Source of the DNA: Sphingomonas sp. S2-65
Lineage (GTDB): Bacteria; Pseudomonadota; Alphaproteobacteria; Sphingomonadales; Sphingomonadaceae
Length of the DNA: 64,000 nt
Assembly: GCF_021513175.1 (NCBI RefSeq)
Contig: NZ_CP090953.1
Span: 1,755,001 to 1,819,000 of the forward strand
Direction: 5' to 3'
Shown: positions 62,952 to 64,000 of the stretch, piece after piece
Layout of the letters: each line of letters opens with the position of its first letter
Position numbering within the stretch: the stretch's first letter is position 1
The notes under the pieces: model-generated
Databases searched by the model: none
What the model saw: only the letters and a program-made list of their open reading frames with translations
What the model was told of the DNA's origin: nothing
Position numbers and translations under genes: made by a program

Positions 62952-64000
62952 TCAGATTCGCATGGGCATGACGACGGCGAGCAGGTCGGCGTCTTTGTCG
63001 GAGGTGATCCGGATCGGGTTGGCCGGGCCGGACACCCACAGGGTGAGCTTGGCGCTGTCAGCGAAGATCGATCCGGCGATCACCGCAAAGCGGTGATTGA
63101 CGCCGAACTCCACCGGCACGCCCCGAAAATCAGCGTCCAGAACCTCCTGCGCCTGCGCTCCGGTGCTGTCCTTGCCCCGAACTTCGCAGCCCTCTTCGCC
63201 TTCCTTCAGGTAGAAGCCGAGCGCCCGCACCTTGGTCTTTTCGCCCTCGGCATTTAGCACCGAGGCGACGCCCTGCACGGGCTCCAGAAAAGCGGAGCGC
63301 GCCAGGTCCAGCCTGCCCCCCTCTTCCGGAGGAATGACGCGCGTGTAATCGGGAAAGCTGCCGTCCACGACCTTCGACAGGAACCGCGTAGAGCCGAGTT
63401 CAAAGCCGATGGCGTCAGCCGTGATTTCAATGCCGATCTCGCCGCTCCCGTCCTTGCCGAGCAGCTTGCGCAAATGGGCAACCGCCTTATCCGGCACGAT
63501 GGTGTCGGGCATTTCCTCGGCACCATCGGGAACCGCCACGTCGGCGCGGATCAGGCGTAGCCCGTCGGTCGCCGCCGCGAACAGACGATTGGCGGCCACA
63601 TGCAGGAACACGCCTTTCAGATAGTAGCGCGTGTCCTCGATCGACATCGCGCCAGAGGTGGCATCCAGCAAGCGGGCGAGCGATGCGCCAGGCATGCGAA
63701 AATTGATCGCATTCTCCAGCGCGGCGCGCTTGGGGAAATCCTTCGCAGGAAGCGTCGGGAGCGAGCGCTTGCCCCGCCCTTGTTTCAGCACCAATTGGCC
63801 ACGATCCTCGACGCTCAGCGTGATCTTGCCCGGCTTTAAGCTGGTTACAGCCGCGACCAGCTTGCTTGAATCAGTGGTGATCTGAAGCTCACCCGCTGCC
63901 TCGACCCGCGATGTCGCCTGAAGGTCCAGGTCCGTGCCGGTGATCGACAGCGCGCCTGCCTCCGCGATCAGCAGCACGTTGGCGAGGATTGGAATCGTCT
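62952..64000 (-). CDS. dnaN: DNA polymerase III beta clamp-like protein, N-terminus off the window
   Basis: The frame runs off the right edge and contains about 349 residues. It has the start of the clamp family as TIPILANVLLIAEAGALSIT, then TDSSKLVAAVTSLKPGKITL, FLHVAANRLFAAATDGLRLI and FLSKVVDGSFPDYTRVIPPE. The last part, GVNHRFAVIAGSIFADSAKL and ADLLAVVMPMRI, ends in the usual M-P-M-R-[IL]. The clamp keeps the polymerase on DNA. As it heads a phage early operon, this is probably a phage-encoded clamp and not the host dnaN; the left part of the gene is missing. Confidence 0.92.
   Translation of the reverse strand, partial: TIPILANVLLIAEAGALSITGTDLDLQATSRVEAAGELQITTDSSKLVAAVTSLKPGKITLSVEDRGQLVLKQGRGKRSLPTLPAKDFPKRAALENAINFRMPGASLARLLDATSGAMSIEDTRYYLKGVFLHVAANRLFAAATDGLRLIRADVAVPDGAEEMPDTIVPDKAVAHLRKLLGKDGSGEIGIEITADAIGFELGSTRFLSKVVDGSFPDYTRVIPPEEGGRLDLARSAFLEPVQGVASVLNAEGEKTKVRALGFYLKEGEEGCEVRGKDSTGAQAQEVLDADFRGVPVEFGVNHRFAVIAGSIFADSAKLTLWVSGPANPIRITSDKDADLLAVVMPMRI

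Noticed and set aside
26641..64000. CRISPR array or retron in the accessory region
   Set aside because: I saw no regular spaced direct repeats of 25-40 bases and no reverse transcriptase; repeats in the prophage are short motifs or coding repeats.

Overview
The window looks like a chromosomal segment of a high-GC alphaproteobacterium of the Sphingomonas group, followed by a large part of a siphovirus prophage. Three things point to this host: a DUF4167 protein, a sugar TonB-dependent receptor of the type sphingomonads carry, and the many GTCACCCCGGCCTTGAGCC-type palindromic repeats between genes. I assigned the genus from gene content and style only, not by comparison with a database.

Chromosomal part, 1-26640. 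First come a partial CBS-domain protein, a small membrane protein, a DUF4167 protein, and the translation genes prmC, prfA and hisS. hisS and prfA overlap by 4 bases; prmC is separated from them by a block of repeats. Next is a tripartite RND efflux operon (fusion protein, pump, outer-membrane factor). Ahead of it lies an unusual short ORF with a perfect Shine-Dalgarno sequence and then a terminator. A galactose/galactan locus follows: SGLT-type symporter, dgoK and dgoA on one strand; a GntR regulator; a photolyase; secreted GH43 and GH-A clan glycosidases with an aldose epimerase; a galactose-1-dehydrogenase-like oxidoreductase; and a TonB-dependent receptor. Together they suggest outer-membrane capture and hydrolysis of a galactose- or arabinose-containing glycan, then oxidative (De Ley-Doudoroff) breakdown. 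The lactonase and the galactonate dehydratase are not in the window. A DUF454 protein and tRNA-Gly(UCC) end this part.

Prophage part, about 26641 to beyond 64000. The tRNA-Gly 3' end is the probable attachment site. Next to it, mostly on the plus strand, is a cargo segment (26.7-30.9 kb) with an SRAP/YedK-like protein, a YozE-like protein, small regulators and a HicAB toxin-antitoxin pair. From 30.9 kb on, nearly everything is on the minus strand. Read from right to left in transcription order: replication and early genes (beta clamp, a GapR-domain fusion, a zinc-finger protein, a PP-loop ATPase, SSB, a Prim-Pol/helicase), a DUF6362 protein, HNH endonuclease, terminase subunits, portal, S49 protease, HK97-type capsid, connector and tail-completion proteins, tail tube, G/GT chaperones with a lambda-type -1 frameshift signal, tape measure, tail-tip proteins, beta-helix tailspike, lysis genes (two small membrane proteins, holin, SAR-like endolysin, overlapping Rz/Rz1) and an SGNH-domain tail protein. 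No integrase or repressor is visible; they probably lie past the right edge.

Most noteworthy are six copies of an octamer around an inverted repeat next to the phage primase-helicase (candidate origin or operator), the GapR fusion, the G/GT slippery site, the leader ORF and terminator before the efflux operon, and REP-like palindromes that have entered the signal-peptide regions of two exported proteins.
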